The notes under the pieces are model-generated. The model ran no database searches. It saw only the letters and a program-made list of their open reading frames with translations, and was not told the origin of the DNA. A stretch of 64,000 bases of DNA from positions 20,570,623-20,634,622 of the forward strand of contig NC_049909.1 in NCBI RefSeq assembly GCF_001411555.2, in the 5' to 3' direction. Shown here one piece after another: positions 12,906 through 26,100 of the stretch; position 1 is the first letter of the stretch; each line of letters starts with the position of its first letter. The stretch comes from Juglans regia (Eukaryota > Streptophyta > Magnoliopsida > Fagales > Juglandaceae). The position numbers and the translations under genes were made by a program.

Positions 12906-15900
12906 TTAAGGATTAATCGTGCATGCATGGTGGCTAATTGCGTTAACATTTTTCGTTCATCTGTCATGCATGTTAAAAAAAATAGCGTTCTCAAGAAAAC
13001 AGTGCAGAATGTGTGAAACATGTTTTGGTCGTTTCTATTTTACCCATTATCTAATATTCATGTTGTCGTTAGGCAGTAAACAAATTAATGATCAAGACAT
13101 GATCATCTGGATTTTATATGAGGAGCAAAATGAAATGCTTGACCGGAAACCAAACAACTGAACAAGTAGGAATATGAACATTATCATTGCTGATCATGCA
13201 TGAGAACCGTAAATGAATGAGATCATGATCATGAGATCGGTTGCGCGCTTGCTTACAGTAGGGTAAGGCCATTTTGAGTGTTCCTGCCACCAATTCTTCA
13301 ATACACTTGTTGTGTCACCCGGTAATTTTCCTGCCCTTCTTTTTCTCAGTATCTCCTCCCTTACATCTTCAATTCTTGACTTAAAACCCTGCAAAACAAT
13401 ACATAGATATTCACGTAATTCGATTTACCCTTCCATGCATGGAAAGAGTACCATAGGTGAAATGGTCATGCATGCATTCTTTTGTTTTTATCAATGAGCT
13501 CATGCATGCATGCATGTCTTTTCATGAAAGAATAATAATCTTTAAAAGCTTTTCCAACTACGCTGATCGATCAAGATCGAATACGATCACCTGCTTCAGT
13601 TCAATCTTTAATTCCTGCCTAACTCTCTCCATCAGCGACCTTTCAGATTCTGTCGGAAGCAGTGGACCAAATCCCAACATGTCATGCCCATCAGCACCGG
13701 ATTGATCTAAAGCGAAATCCATGATCTGCAGATCATCCTCATCATCCGACATTGTTCCACCCGTACCTTCATCCAGACTCACCCCTGGAAATTAATTATG
13801 TTACACACCGCTAGCTAGCTAGCTGATCAATTCATCAAATTAACTTAAAATAATGTAAAACAATTTTAAGAGAGATACGATCGAGTTCCTTTTCATCTAT
13901 TAATTTTTTTAAAAATAATATTTATAATCGTAGACTTAATATTTATAGTCGTAGACTTACATGCGAGCGCCGCGTAATTTTTTTAAAAAAATAAGTAAAT
14001 ACAGCATCCACTTGATGGCATTTAAAAGCATATATAGCAGTAAAAAGGCCTCCGAAGACCTGTGACTTTCCTGGAAGTCACCATTGATCAAGACAAAAAA
14101 TCCACAACCAAACCACCTACCACAAGGACTTCTTATATATTCAAAGCATGCAATTAGAAGGGTTAATAATTCCATTCCAAATTTCCATATAGACTAGCTT
14201 CTCTCTCGACAGAAGAATACCAAATATACATCAAGTATTTCAACAACCAAAGAAAAACTAAAGTACTACTACTGCCTAGGCAAAGGTAAAATGTAGCAGA
14301 TCAAAGCCAATTAAGAATTTCATTTTGCGATTAAATTCAAATATTAATCATATGGTTGACTTACTTTTAAATTGGCTAGAATGGAATATTAATCAGTATT
14401 TCTATTAAAAAATTCATTCACATATATAAACCGGTGCCTAGCTAGCTAGCTTCTTGCATTCAATCATATTTTAGTACCCTAGACTCCGCTAGCTAGCTAG
14501 CTAGCTGTATCATAAATACTAGATGAGGATAATCATGGTCAGTATTAATTTATTACAATCTATAGTCTTGTAGATGGATGCAGGTGTCATGCATACAGCA
14601 CGCATTAATATCAAGTAGTTAGTTGTACATGTGTGTATATATATGTAACACCATCGGCCGCCAGTACGGCCTTCATGCCAAAAATAAATAAAAAAAATTC
14701 TGAGCATCACATGATGATCATCCGTAGTTGAACAAAAGGGATTTTGCAAGTTCTTAGAGATTTTGCATGGAAATGTTATAAACCTCTCGATAGCACGATA
14801 TTATATATAGATCAAAACAAGAGCAGAAGAGCTTAATCAATCATGTGATCTACGATATTATATAGATGCAAGTTCTAAGAGATTTTTTTCATAGCTAGCC
14901 CATAATATTAATTCCCAGAGATCAGTATGATTAAGCTGTAATAATTATATATAATGCGTCTTTATGCCCAGTAGTCCGAACGAATTGCTCCAAATTCTAG
15001 GTCAAGAAGTCAGGATTTGCTCACGGTAATATATATATCCATCGTAATTGGAAAAAAACATGTGCGCAAAACCAACGGCAAAAGATCATGGATTCTATGA
15101 ACTTATACGACCTTTAAACAAAGTCTTGACCGATGGACGAACCAAATTAAACATGACAAAATTAAGTTGATGGATATCATGATCGCTTAAAGAATTCTTT
15201 CTAGAAACCAAATATTCTCGGATCAACCTTATCGATCGTTTGGTGGTGGTGGTGGGAGTACCTTCCTCACCAAACTAACTAATCCTTTTTCCAACCGTAG
15301 GTTATAGATATTTTCTTTCTGGCATGAGGGTAGGTCCTACAGCACCCACTTCCTCCAGCTCGGCCATCCAAACTTGCAAGAACCCCAGAAACGTACAGTC
15401 TCTTATCTTTCTACCTACCGAAACTCAATATCAAATTGCATCAAAAGCAAAGACAGAAAACAAATTAAGCATGCATTATCATCTTCATTACATGACAAAA
15501 ACGTCAAATAGAAGTGGTGCTTCTTTGATGGCATGTTGTATCTATTGAATTGTAGCTTTAGATTTTAGCAAATGATACGAAATTGAGAAAGAATAATAAT
15601 AGTAACAAGAAATTTGCATTGAGATGGATAAAGGGAGCTGGATACCAGTGAGGGCTTGCAAGGTATTTTCAATTTCACGGCAACCCACGACAGCCTCAAC
15701 GGCGTGGACTCGGACATGTTGTTGAAGCTGTTCTTTGAAGCTGCACAAAACTAACAAATATTGTGCCTGTAACAAAACCCACAAAAAGATCAAAACCCTC
15801 AGGTTAAACCTTAAAACAATCAAGAAGATAATACAAATATTCGAAGAAGATCGAGATCAAAGCTGAATCAAAGATAGCATGTGTTATAAGTGAGAGACCA

Positions 15901-16216
15901 TCTTACGTACCAAGAAGTTGTCGAGCTCTTGACGCTCATGGGGAGAGAGGGAATGGGTACGCAGCGAGGCATACGACCGCAGAAGATGGTGAGACTGATC
16001 TAGCTGCGCGTCGATCAATGGTAACTGATCAATTGGAGTGGCGACACGGAGGCACGCCACATGGGCCGCCAGAAGCTGCTCACAAAGTGGGTGAGTGGCT
16101 ATCTCCGCCTTGAATTGGCGTTGGTGCTCACCGGAAACTGCCACTTCACCGCTAAAACCACCGGTACTGCCACCACCAATCATTCCCAGGTTCGGTGCTT
16201 GCATTTCTATATCCAT
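12391..16216 (-). CDS. KNAT7: Class II KNOX homeodomain protein, KNAT7-type
   Basis: A TALE homeodomain transcription factor of the KNAT7 group, which regulates secondary wall formation together with BELL, MYB75 and OFP partners. Exons: 15911-16216, 15646-15766, 13591-13784, 13257-13388, 12391-12531. Phases agree and the product is 297 aa (Arabidopsis KNAT7 is about 291). KNOX1 lies around residues 35-85 ([20 protein letters not shown]), KNOX2 around 98-145 ([18 protein letters not shown]), ELK around 199-220, and the homeodomain around 221-284. The homeodomain has the TALE loop WPYPT at the exon 4/5 junction and helix 3 [13 protein letters not shown]. The acidic stretch MSDDEDD before the [20 protein letters not shown] block is typical of KNAT7 rather than KNAT3/4/5. 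The start could instead be the Met at residue 5. Confidence 0.96.
12879..12905. repeat. (GA)13 microsatellite in KNAT7 intron 4
   Basis: An uninterrupted 27-base GA run lies in the last intron (12532-13256). On the coding strand it reads (TC)n. GA/TC repeats of this length are binding sites for BBR/BPC GAGA-binding proteins. In barley the comparable site is in intron 4 of the KNOX gene Bkn3. Confidence 0.75.
13785..15645 (-). other. KNAT7 intron 2 (1.86 kb)
   Basis: This is the longest intron of the gene and lies between the KNOX2 region and the acidic/ELK region. It contains several 'ctagctagctagc' runs (13811-13823, 14438-14450, 14489-14506). It also has a short tandem repeat of a 'tttataatcgtagactta' type of unit near 13919-13960. 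No coding sequence was recognised. Confidence 0.6.
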
Positions 16217-19200
16217 AAGACTAAACGAGGCGCTTCTATGAGAATCGAAGAGACAGAATTAGAGAGAGCTAGCGTTCAAACGGGCGATAGAAACAAGCGA
16301 GGTTTGAAAGAGGGGAAAATTATATAGAGAGAAGAAAGAAGGGGGTGTTCGAGGGTTGAGGACTTACCACGAAAGAGACCCTTTTGCAGTACTGGAACTT
16401 GAAAGTGGACTATAAATTGTTCTGGTGTTTTGTCTGTTTGTGTTCCGGACAGCTTTAAGATTTTATCGTTAATGGTGTAAGAGATCGTCCGAAAGAGGAC
16501 GTACAACGGACTAATTTGAAACTTCCTGCACCACGTCCGAGAGAAACATATCCATCCATGAAACTGATGAGAGAGAGAGAGAGAGATGGCTAGAGAATCA
16601 TAATTACTATGGAAGAACTGGGCTGGAATCGAGAGTCAGATAAAAAAGAACACGGGATATAAAGCTGCTTCTGTGGTGTGACAATTTGATGGCCTTTTTC
16701 GTTCTTCTTTTCTTTTTCCCCTCTGAATTTGTTGGGATTTTCCTTTAGCTTTTAATTTAAGATAACCTTTCGCAAGTGGTGGTTAGGTTTGTATTTAAAG
16801 AAAAGAATTGGATTGTGTATACAAAGACGATGAAGCCAAAATATTATCTGAATATTTTAATATTAACGTTCTTCGTATGCATGCTAGCTAGCTCCATCAT
16901 TCACTCATAAAAGGTTTGAAAATTATTAGCAATCGTTTGGGGCACTCCACAATACAATAATATGTCGAGCACCCCCTTTAATTCAATGATTAATGGAGCT
17001 AATTAAATGTATAAAAATTAAAAACATACAAAAAAAGCTAATTTTTTTTTATTACTATTTTAGAAGAATAAGTTTTCCAACTAAATGGGTTGCTGATGAA
17101 ATTTATAATAATCGAATCTTCAATTCATTTTAACTTTTGTATTAATGATATAAAAAAAAAGAAGAAAAAAAGTCATGATCTTTATTATAAGTTGAGATGT
17201 CACTGTTCCACCTCCTAATTGGCTGGTGTGAGTATTTGCGGAAACAAGAAAAAAAAAACTAATTATATATCAGTACTTATTGATTAGGTTCAAACTTCAA
17301 ATACAAATGACAACCCACCAACTACGTGCATGCATGGCATATAGCTCCGAATTCTGGTAAATTTGTGTAATCATTTCCATGAAGAAGTAAATTAAATATA
17401 TTCGCCATTATTGTTGAGCAAATAATATCAAATATATATATATATAATAAATAAAGTTTATATAGTTGTAATGGGTTCTATATATAGTAATTTAATAAGT
17501 GCGTGCATGCGCTAATTACAAGTAATCATACGGATAAGGGTTTAGTTAATATCGATATATAGCAAACCTATAATTTAATAAGTACTTACTCATGTGTACG
17601 ATATTAAACAACATGCAAAATTATTTACGTACGTAGAATGACAAACGTATTAACGTCATCATTATACAACTGATCATGTGTTCGTTTTAATTTAGAGAAG
17701 ATGAGGATCAGTAATATCTATTACCTCCACGATTCTAAAAACAAATTAATTATTTAAGAACTAATGAAAGCTCAGTCTAGCTAGCTAGGTTTATATATAT
17801 ATATATATATATATAAAATCTCGACATGGAGTGTGTTGTAAGAAAAAAAGAAAATGTGACCCGATAAGATTTTTGGGATATTCTTAAATAATCCGTTAAT
17901 AACGTGTCAGCTTTACTAATCTAATTCCAGTCTAATCTATTACAGTAAAAATTAAAATAAATTTGGACCCCCTTGTCATGTCGATGATCAAATGTCTACA
18001 TACAGGCAATTTAAGCATTTTTTTATTTTTATTTTTTGGTTTTGTTCTTTTTCTTTTTCTTATTTTCCTTCCGATTCGGCCTTTGGCACCAAATATTACT
18101 GTAGGAAGAAGCCAAAAACAAGCACATGCAAAAGCAAAAAAGCATGCACTTATATGTACACGAGAGAGAGAGAGAGAGAGAGAGGGGTGGGTTTCCGGTG
18201 ATTAAAAAGCCAACGGCGTGCTCTCCAAGCCCACAGCGGGGTCAACCTCACAGCTGTCGCTTTGTCGTTTTCTCAGCCCCCCTAAAAACAAGAGAATGGT
18301 CCCACACTCCCACCACGAGAAACTTGGAGATGAGTCATCATATGATCCAGAGTCCACGCTCTCACCGGGCCCTACAATCCTCCTCACCTTGTCTTTCTCT
18401 TACTCCACAAAACAGGTTTTTCTTATAATTATTATTCTATTCCCACGAATTCTTTATAATACCTATATATTTTACAACACTGAATAATTAATATGTGTGA
18501 TTTTGAATCAATCAATTTGACAACGACACGAATTTTTCTTTTTCTTTTTCTTTAAGCACATTCGTCTAATTCATTATACTTATTGCGATGGATAATACTG
18601 CAAAGACAAAATACAACTTCAGAAAATACAACGACAATAATGGTGGGCTGGTTGTCGCTGGTGCTGAGTCATACGTATATGACGTGCCAGGATCTAGACC
18701 GTCCTTTTGGTTCCTGGTCGTAGGTCCTACCTACATGAAACAAATGTTGATTAGGTGGATAACTATAAGCGGCTGGTAGACCAAGGCTTTTTAATTGACA
18801 GACAAACTGGATTCCGACATGTGGCAAAACAAGATTGTTCGCATTAGACGGAGAGAGAGAGAGAGAGAGTGGGCTGGCCACGGCCTAAAAAAGGACTGGC
18901 TGGTCACGAGGGAAAGGGACTGTTGCTTCAAGGGAGGGCACCTGAGTTAAACTCTTTAGTCTTTATGCATAATAGATGAATTATGTAAAATCATCTAAGA
19001 TAAATTTAAATATGCTTAGATATTGAGTTGAGTGAAATCAAGTAACCAAACGAGGCCTAAGTGAACCAACGGAGATTTGAACTAGTAGCATAAAACCTCT
19101 TTAAAAAAAAAAAAAGGTAAAACAGATGATATTTTGAAAGAGGTCTTCTACACATCTGCTTAATTTTTCACATACACTACACAAGGCGAGATGTGGATTT

Positions 19201-20150
19201 TTTTTTTTTTTGTAAAGTTAAACGTGCGTTTAAAGAGAAACACTAATAATTAATTAAATCGTTTAACTGTAGACATTTCATCTTCTCTAGAGCGTCTCTC
19301 TTTGTTCTTTTCTTTAGTTTTCTTTGATAAATCGTTTATCTGATTGCTCTTCATGTGTTTCTCTCTGTCAATTTGTCTAATTGGATTTTTGCACAGATGA
19401 GTACTAGGAGAAAAAGGAGAGCGTTTAGTCTTGATGAGGCTATGGGTTTCTAAACCGTCTATAGCAGAGAAGCCTTTACATCCATACTTGATTCCTCTAA
19501 TATTGCTTGCTTAGGCTATTGAGAGATGAGTTTTCTCTTTCTCCAATTGGGTTCCACTCGCCGTTGCTGTCTGGACAACCATCGAGAGTCATTTGATTTC
19601 TGTGTGAGTGGTCGAGAGGAAAATCTATTTTCAGGGAGGGAGAGTCGAGATGGACCGGAGGAAGAAGGTGGACCCAGTTTGCCACATAGTTTTCGTGTGG
19701 CGTGTGATCAGTAGACCAGACTATGAATAGATTTCCTCAGTTTGAAATCAATATACAGTATAAACATTATATTTGAATGGAAACACCAATTATACAAAAG
19801 GTTTTATACAGACAAACTTGTGGGGTTCAACGTGGCCTAAAGTGGTCCTCCTCCATACCATTACCATTCCACCCAACACAAATATCTCCAACAACAAAGG
19901 CTATCACAAAAAGGACCTACCTACCATTATCTTCAATCTTCTTCGAGGTGGTCGAGAGAAGAGGCTATTATTTCAGGATTAACAAAAAACAAAAAGGGAA
20001 AAAGGGAAAAAAAAGGGGGTTAAGATTGGTGGGCCATGCACTATTTACAGCACAAAACTTTGTCTAAAACCATGTGTATGGTAAATAAGGTTCGAGTAAT
20101 ACCATTGAATACAAAGGGACCCACACACCATTTACAGCAAACTGCATATT
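16217..20150. other. Intergenic DNA between KNAT7 and MINDY
   Basis: This gap holds the KNAT7 promoter side (minus strand) and the 3' side of the MINDY gene. It contains (GA)9 at 16569-16586, (TA)n at 17787-17814, and (GA)n at about 18162-18185 and 18850-18869. The 18200-18400 part is GC-richer but has no recognisable protein. The interval 19260-19740 includes a short frame starting MSTRRKRRAF that stops after 18 codons and may be a transposon relic. No gene can be supported. Confidence 0.5.
16569..16586. repeat. (GA)9 repeat upstream of KNAT7
   Basis: A perfect GA run about 350 bases upstream of the KNAT7 start codon, in the likely promoter or 5' UTR. With the intronic (GA)13 it could serve GAGA-binding (BPC) factors. 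That role is inferred from composition only. Confidence 0.6.
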
Positions 20151-23100
20151 TCACATCACCGTACACTTCTCTTTTGATTTTGCTTCAGGCTTGGGGGACG
20201 AAGACGAGTACGGATTCCGGCCACGGCCATTGTTTCTTGGCACCTGCCAAATGCCATTCGTTCAAGAAATCCATATATTTTCCTTGCAATCATGAGGTAA
20301 TAAAATCATTGAAGAGGACTAGAAGTCACGCTCTGGTTGATTGTAGAGTATAGTCAAAGCGAACAAAAATTAAAATGAAAGATACTACGGCAGAAACATA
20401 CCATTTTTATGCGAAATGATGTAAAATTTCGAAAGAAAACCTAATCTCAAATGCTCAACTGAATAAGAGAACCTAATCTCATAGAAAAGATTAACAGCTG
20501 AAAGAAAATGCATGGGTTATGACTATCCTTTCACTATCTCCTGACATCATATCAAATGATTGGCAAATAAATAAAAAATTTCTCAATCCCACATTGCGGG
20601 ATAATAAAAAGATGACAGTTAAAAAATTATAAATAGGATTTCCCTAAAATGTTTATTCAGCAAAAGAAAATACAAGACTTTATATCAAAATGAATTTTTC
20701 TAGAACATCTTCAAAAAATATTTCCCCACTGCATTTATATGAGGTATCAGAAGAATAAGAAGTCCCATTAAACAAATTCAGGAAGATATAATCATCCAAA
20801 GATTAAACAAACTCTACCTGGGGACCGGTGATCAGCCTTGAACTTCCACCACTAACGGATGGTTGCTGCAAATTTTGTCGTTGTGGTTGTGGTTGTTGCT
20901 CAAACTCTTGTTGTTGCAGAGCAATTGCCAATTGCAGATCAGAACTGCCATAACAAAGTATAAATATTTTAACTACAAATTGCAACTCCACCAGCAAGCT
21001 ATACTCAAAGGTACTAAAGGAAAGAATAAAAAAGAATGAAACAATTCTGAACTTTAATGTCTAGAAAGTAAAACAAGATTGATTTTCACATTTTTCTGAT
21101 TATATTCAATTATTTTTTTTTATAAGTATTACATTCAATTATATCAGGCATTTAATTATCTCATACTGAAACAATAATTAACAAAAATATTGCACAAGTC
21201 ATAAAGCCACAGACTGATCCAAATACGAATGGCAGGCAGGTTTGGGGGGAGGGATGAGACACAAAATTCCCATCTCTTCTCATCTCATCATTACACATTT
21301 TCAAATCTCCATACAAAATATAATAAACAATTCAACTTTTTCAAATCTCAATTCAACTTTTTTAAATCCCAAAACAATAATAATACTAAAACACTATTTT
21401 AAACACTAAAACAAAATACAAAATCCTCATCTAATCTCCCAAACCTGAGTTTTATGATTTTCTTGTATCTTTTTCTCCTACATAAGTTTATTTCTTGTAT
21501 ACTACCAGTATAACTAAGATTGCGCCTTTTAAAGAAGTCTTATCACTCATCAAAAAATGAATGGATCTAGAGGTCATGGGTCTCATCTGTTTTCAAGCAA
21601 GAAATAAATAATCAAGTATGCACCAGTAACAAAGTCAAGATAATTACCTAACATCCAAATCCGCTTGTGCAGAGCTATTGATGGTGGCAAGAAAGTCCTG
21701 ACGTATTGAATTCAAATTAGTATCATGGACAGAACTGCTGTCAAGCTCACAAATCATGTAGGTCCAGAAAACAGAAATACATACAGCAGTGCTGGTCATA
21801 GCATTATGTTCATCCCAAGTGTCATTTGAACAACTTTCTACGTTAAATTCCTTAAAATTACCCGTCATGAACAAGGTATCCCCATTGACCTGAAATGAAA
21901 AGCATGGGAAGAATTATAATTAGGACATCAAAATTCAATATAACATCAAACTGTCCTAATATTGAAGACACCATTTGGTAATCATTTTGCAAGCATCTTC
22001 CCCATTTAGAATCCAAAAAGAAAACAAATCGCACATATTGGATTTCAAAAGCTTCTCCAGTCTTTGCATGGCACTCCGAAAAACTTACATGAAAAGATTT
22101 ACATAATACATAACTATGGCACCTTCCAACCCTGGAAAGAAGCATAGCCCTGCATTAAACCCATTTCAAGAAAAAAAGAAAGGAAAAAAAAAAATCTACT
22201 AAAGATGAAATTACAACACATTGTGACTCTATAAAGAAAGTATTACTCAAGAATCAGCACATCAATCAGGTTTTGACGAGGATTAAAGTAATTACTAAAC
22301 GTTGAAAACTTGACAATAATTCATAATGTGGCCCACTGAGCCAGAAAAAGATCACAGAGTAAGCAGTTTACCTCGTTTAGTTTTTCCCACACCAAATCAG
22401 GCTGATTTATGTAACCTTGGTCTGTAGCTAGAAGATAAAGTTCTCCATCAAGCTGCAATGAGAAGAGATTTGGGTAGCATCTAAGTTTTGACGTTCAGGA
22501 GCTGTCAAACCTAAAGCTTATAAAACTACACATGTTTTCTTTAAATTTTCAGCATTAAAAAATGCAACCAGAAGTTCAAAAGCATAATTACTGAACCCTT
22601 CTAAAAGAAGAGCCGCAAGGCTCTTACTGACCTTAAACATGGCACTGAAGTGATTATTACGGAAAAAAACACAAAGTTCACGTTCTTTAAGACCATCGCG
22701 TAAGCAGAAAAGGCTGCAAAAGCATAAACAAGAATCATGTAGTGAACTTTGTGGTATCCAACATAGCAAAACCCATGGATTAAAAAAGAAACTAGGAGTT
22801 ATATGGCAAAACAGTAAATCAACATACCCATGAATGGTCAACTGACTAGCATTGTTTTTCAAAAAACTCCTGATAAGCTCACCTAAAGCCAATCAAAAGC
22901 AAAAGAGTCTTTCGTTTATATAAATTCAAGATCATATTAACTGGACATTGATAGAAATAGACATTTCACACACATCACATATCAACTTCTTTGATACATC
23001 ACTGACCTTGTTGTGGAGTGATTTCATCTTTGGACCTCGGACTGCAGTCATCTATGGTGCTTTTGTCAGCTTGTTTCGCAAGAACCATCTCACCTTCATA

Positions 23101-26100
23101 CACAGGCTCCCGGTCCTCAAGAACTGCATTTCTTGATTCCAATATACATTCCTCTCCTTCATATATGGGCTCACTGCCATCAACACTTGAATTCAAAACT
23201 TGGGCAGCATCAATGTGCTGAATTCTGCCAATAGGTAAATCTGAATTGGCACTTAGTGAAGATAGGCGTGATAATTCTTCTGCGCCACCACCACCTAGTT
23301 TATCTGCAGAGGCATGAACATTGGTTGTAAAAGTGGATTGCTTCCTAACTTCACGCCCTCTAGAAAGGGAAGCAGTTCCACTTTGGAGCATCGTGTCAAC
23401 ACCATTATTCTCGAACACATCAATGTGGAGGGTACTTTCTTCAGATTCCACAAAAGCTGACCGATCAAGGTGGACTCCCACATCAGTCTTTAAGGATGAA
23501 GTAGCTGCTTGCCTTGTATTATTTTGTACAGAAATAAGATCATTGCCATTGCTTCTGGCATTGCAGTCATCAAATGCAGACAGTTCCAGTTTAGGGAAAT
23601 TGTTGTCTTCAACGCCAACACACTTCTCCAATTCATCTACAGGCATAACATCCTTGAGGCGCACACTTTCATATGACCTGACAGTTTGAGTCCCTCCATT
23701 AATATTGTCTAGAAGACTATCACCCACTGAAGTTGGCATTTCAGCCTCAGTCTGCTTCAATGCTCTCAAAATCTCTGCTTCCTCTTCAAGGTCTCCTTTT
23801 CTCGCTTTCTGGTGATCAGTGACCGGACACGGAGAATCATCAAAAGATGTAGCTTTTGAAAGGCATGGAGAAGGAACTCCTAAAGTTGCAGTTGTTGCAG
23901 CAGCAAAATCAACGCAATCTTCTTCAAGGTTGATCTTAGATATTGCCTCCATATTGTGCGTTTCAAGGGCTACAAGCTCTCCTGTGAGTGCATTGTAGGA
24001 CTTTGACCCAATAGCAATAGCAGTATCACTATCCTGAAAAATATGGAAGCTTTTTTTGGATCAGGTAGGTTTGGGGAGTGAGATGAGAATTTTTAGTTTT
24101 AGATGAAAGTTTAAAATATTATTTTTAAATATTATTATTGTTTTGGGATTTGAGAAAGTTGAATTGTTTATTATATTTTGCTGGGAGTTTGGGAAAGTTG
24201 TAATGATGAGATGAGATGAGAAATACCTAACTAGAAAAAGGAAAAAGATCTAGGAGATCTTGAAAAGTATAAATAGAAAAGGCAGCACCATTCTCGGCCG
24301 CTATCCAATGACACAGGGTTTTGAGAAAGAATGTCTTGAGGTCTAACATCAACTTCTCATAATCTTTGAAACTGAGTTCATTTCTCTCTTTCTCCAATAC
24401 ACATTGTTTTTTACAATTAACAATACCACTTCCATCGAAAAAGAGCTAGGGAAGAAACCCAAGTACACTGGGGGTATACATAGGCAAAACACCTACTTTA
24501 AGGAAGGTTAGGGAAATCACCACATAAGCATGGTGAGTTCAGGTTCCACACAATGCAGATTGATGACTACCAAACTGTTCTTTTCAACATGTTAGAAGAT
24601 CCACCATTGGACAAAGGACCCAATCTATTCTGATAGAAGGCAAAAGGTTATGTTCACGAGACCATTAAACACCAGGGATTGATGAAACCTATGAGAACCA
24701 CTAGATAGATTTTCTCTTGTATACATCTTGTGTAGTTGGGCTTTGTGTGATACCCAGTACTGAGTACTGACAGATGTGTGTAGGTGGTGTATGAGATCCC
24801 ACATTGCTTGGGATGGAGAAGTTCTTGCTCCTCATAATGGTTCCAACGAGGCTCCAATTGTGCCATTGATTAGTCTTTTTGAAGTAGTAGCTCGGGCTTT
24901 CCCTTGGGGCATTACACTATTGTCTTTTGAGTTCTTCAATAAACTTCTCAATTACTTATCAAAGAGAGAGAGAGAGAACCAATAGATAGATGACAACAGA
25001 AAACATTAAGGTAAAGCATGACCATCCAAATTCTTGATAAGAGCACAAAAAATGACCAATGAGAGGTTTGCAAGTTAAATATTCTGTAGAAGGACAAACT
25101 AGATATATAGGGCATGCAAAATTGTAGGAATCCTATTGCAAATCATCAAACCCATTGAGTAGAAGAAACATCAGTATTTTTTTATTTTTTATAAGGGTAG
25201 AGTAAACATCAGTATTATTCCATCATAAGAGCAACCCGAACTAGTCTCTGTAGAAACCATGCTAAATAGTATGAAATAGTATGTATGACGCCAGAAAGGT
25301 GCAAACCTGTGGATCAACTATCCAGCCATGATATAGTGGAATATCCAGTAGATCAAAAATGGCACACTCCGGAGTAAACTCAAAATCATCTATTCTGCAG
25401 GTATTACAGAACATATGGTCAAGACTGTAAGGAAAACAACAACAAAATGATCTACAAAAGAATAAAAAGCTTCAAACCTCCTAAATTTTAGGTTCACATC
25501 AATGCCAGTTGCAAGTCGAGGAAGCAGATCGATTGCATCAGCAATGTTCTGTTGTTGATTTTCAACATAGCCTGCATCCTTATTCTGCAACATAAGAAGA
25601 AAAACAGTTCATTTAGGTACACCAGCAAATTGCTGGCTTATTAGTGACAAAGAGATAGTGATCTTACATTGAAATTACTGTTGGAATCAATTAATCTTTC
25701 CGCAACTAATGAAAGCAATTTTTCCTGTGATACTTCCACAGTATCCGGACTCAAATTCAAGTTATTCCTTAGCAAAAGAACATTACCTGCAGCAACCCTG
25801 AGAGTAAACCACCTACTTGGCGGTAAATACTAACAAGAAAGACCCAAGAAGATAAGCGCAACAATTAAGTACAGTAGGTTTTTAAATTACATGAAAAAAT
25901 AATATCATTTGGACAAGCATCACGTGGAAAGATTATTCCCAATCAACTTTCCATAAAAACAGAACCGTTGACTAACACTAGCAAATTATTTCAAATCCAA
26001 ATTCAGACTGAAACAGCATTAGGTGATAATGGAGAAAATCACATTTTGAATTTTCGCCTCAACGTTTTGACAGAAAATTATACAATTATGGAATTTCATT

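Noticed and set aside
20803..20817. MINDY stop codon at 20803 as the protein end
   Set aside because: CAG|GTAGAG is a good donor, and a last exon with a proper acceptor and conserved-looking tail exists at 20151-20243.
23018..23689. Plus-strand frames opposite MINDY exon 5
   Set aside because: They are antisense shadows of the long exon. The minus strand gives the continuous family match.
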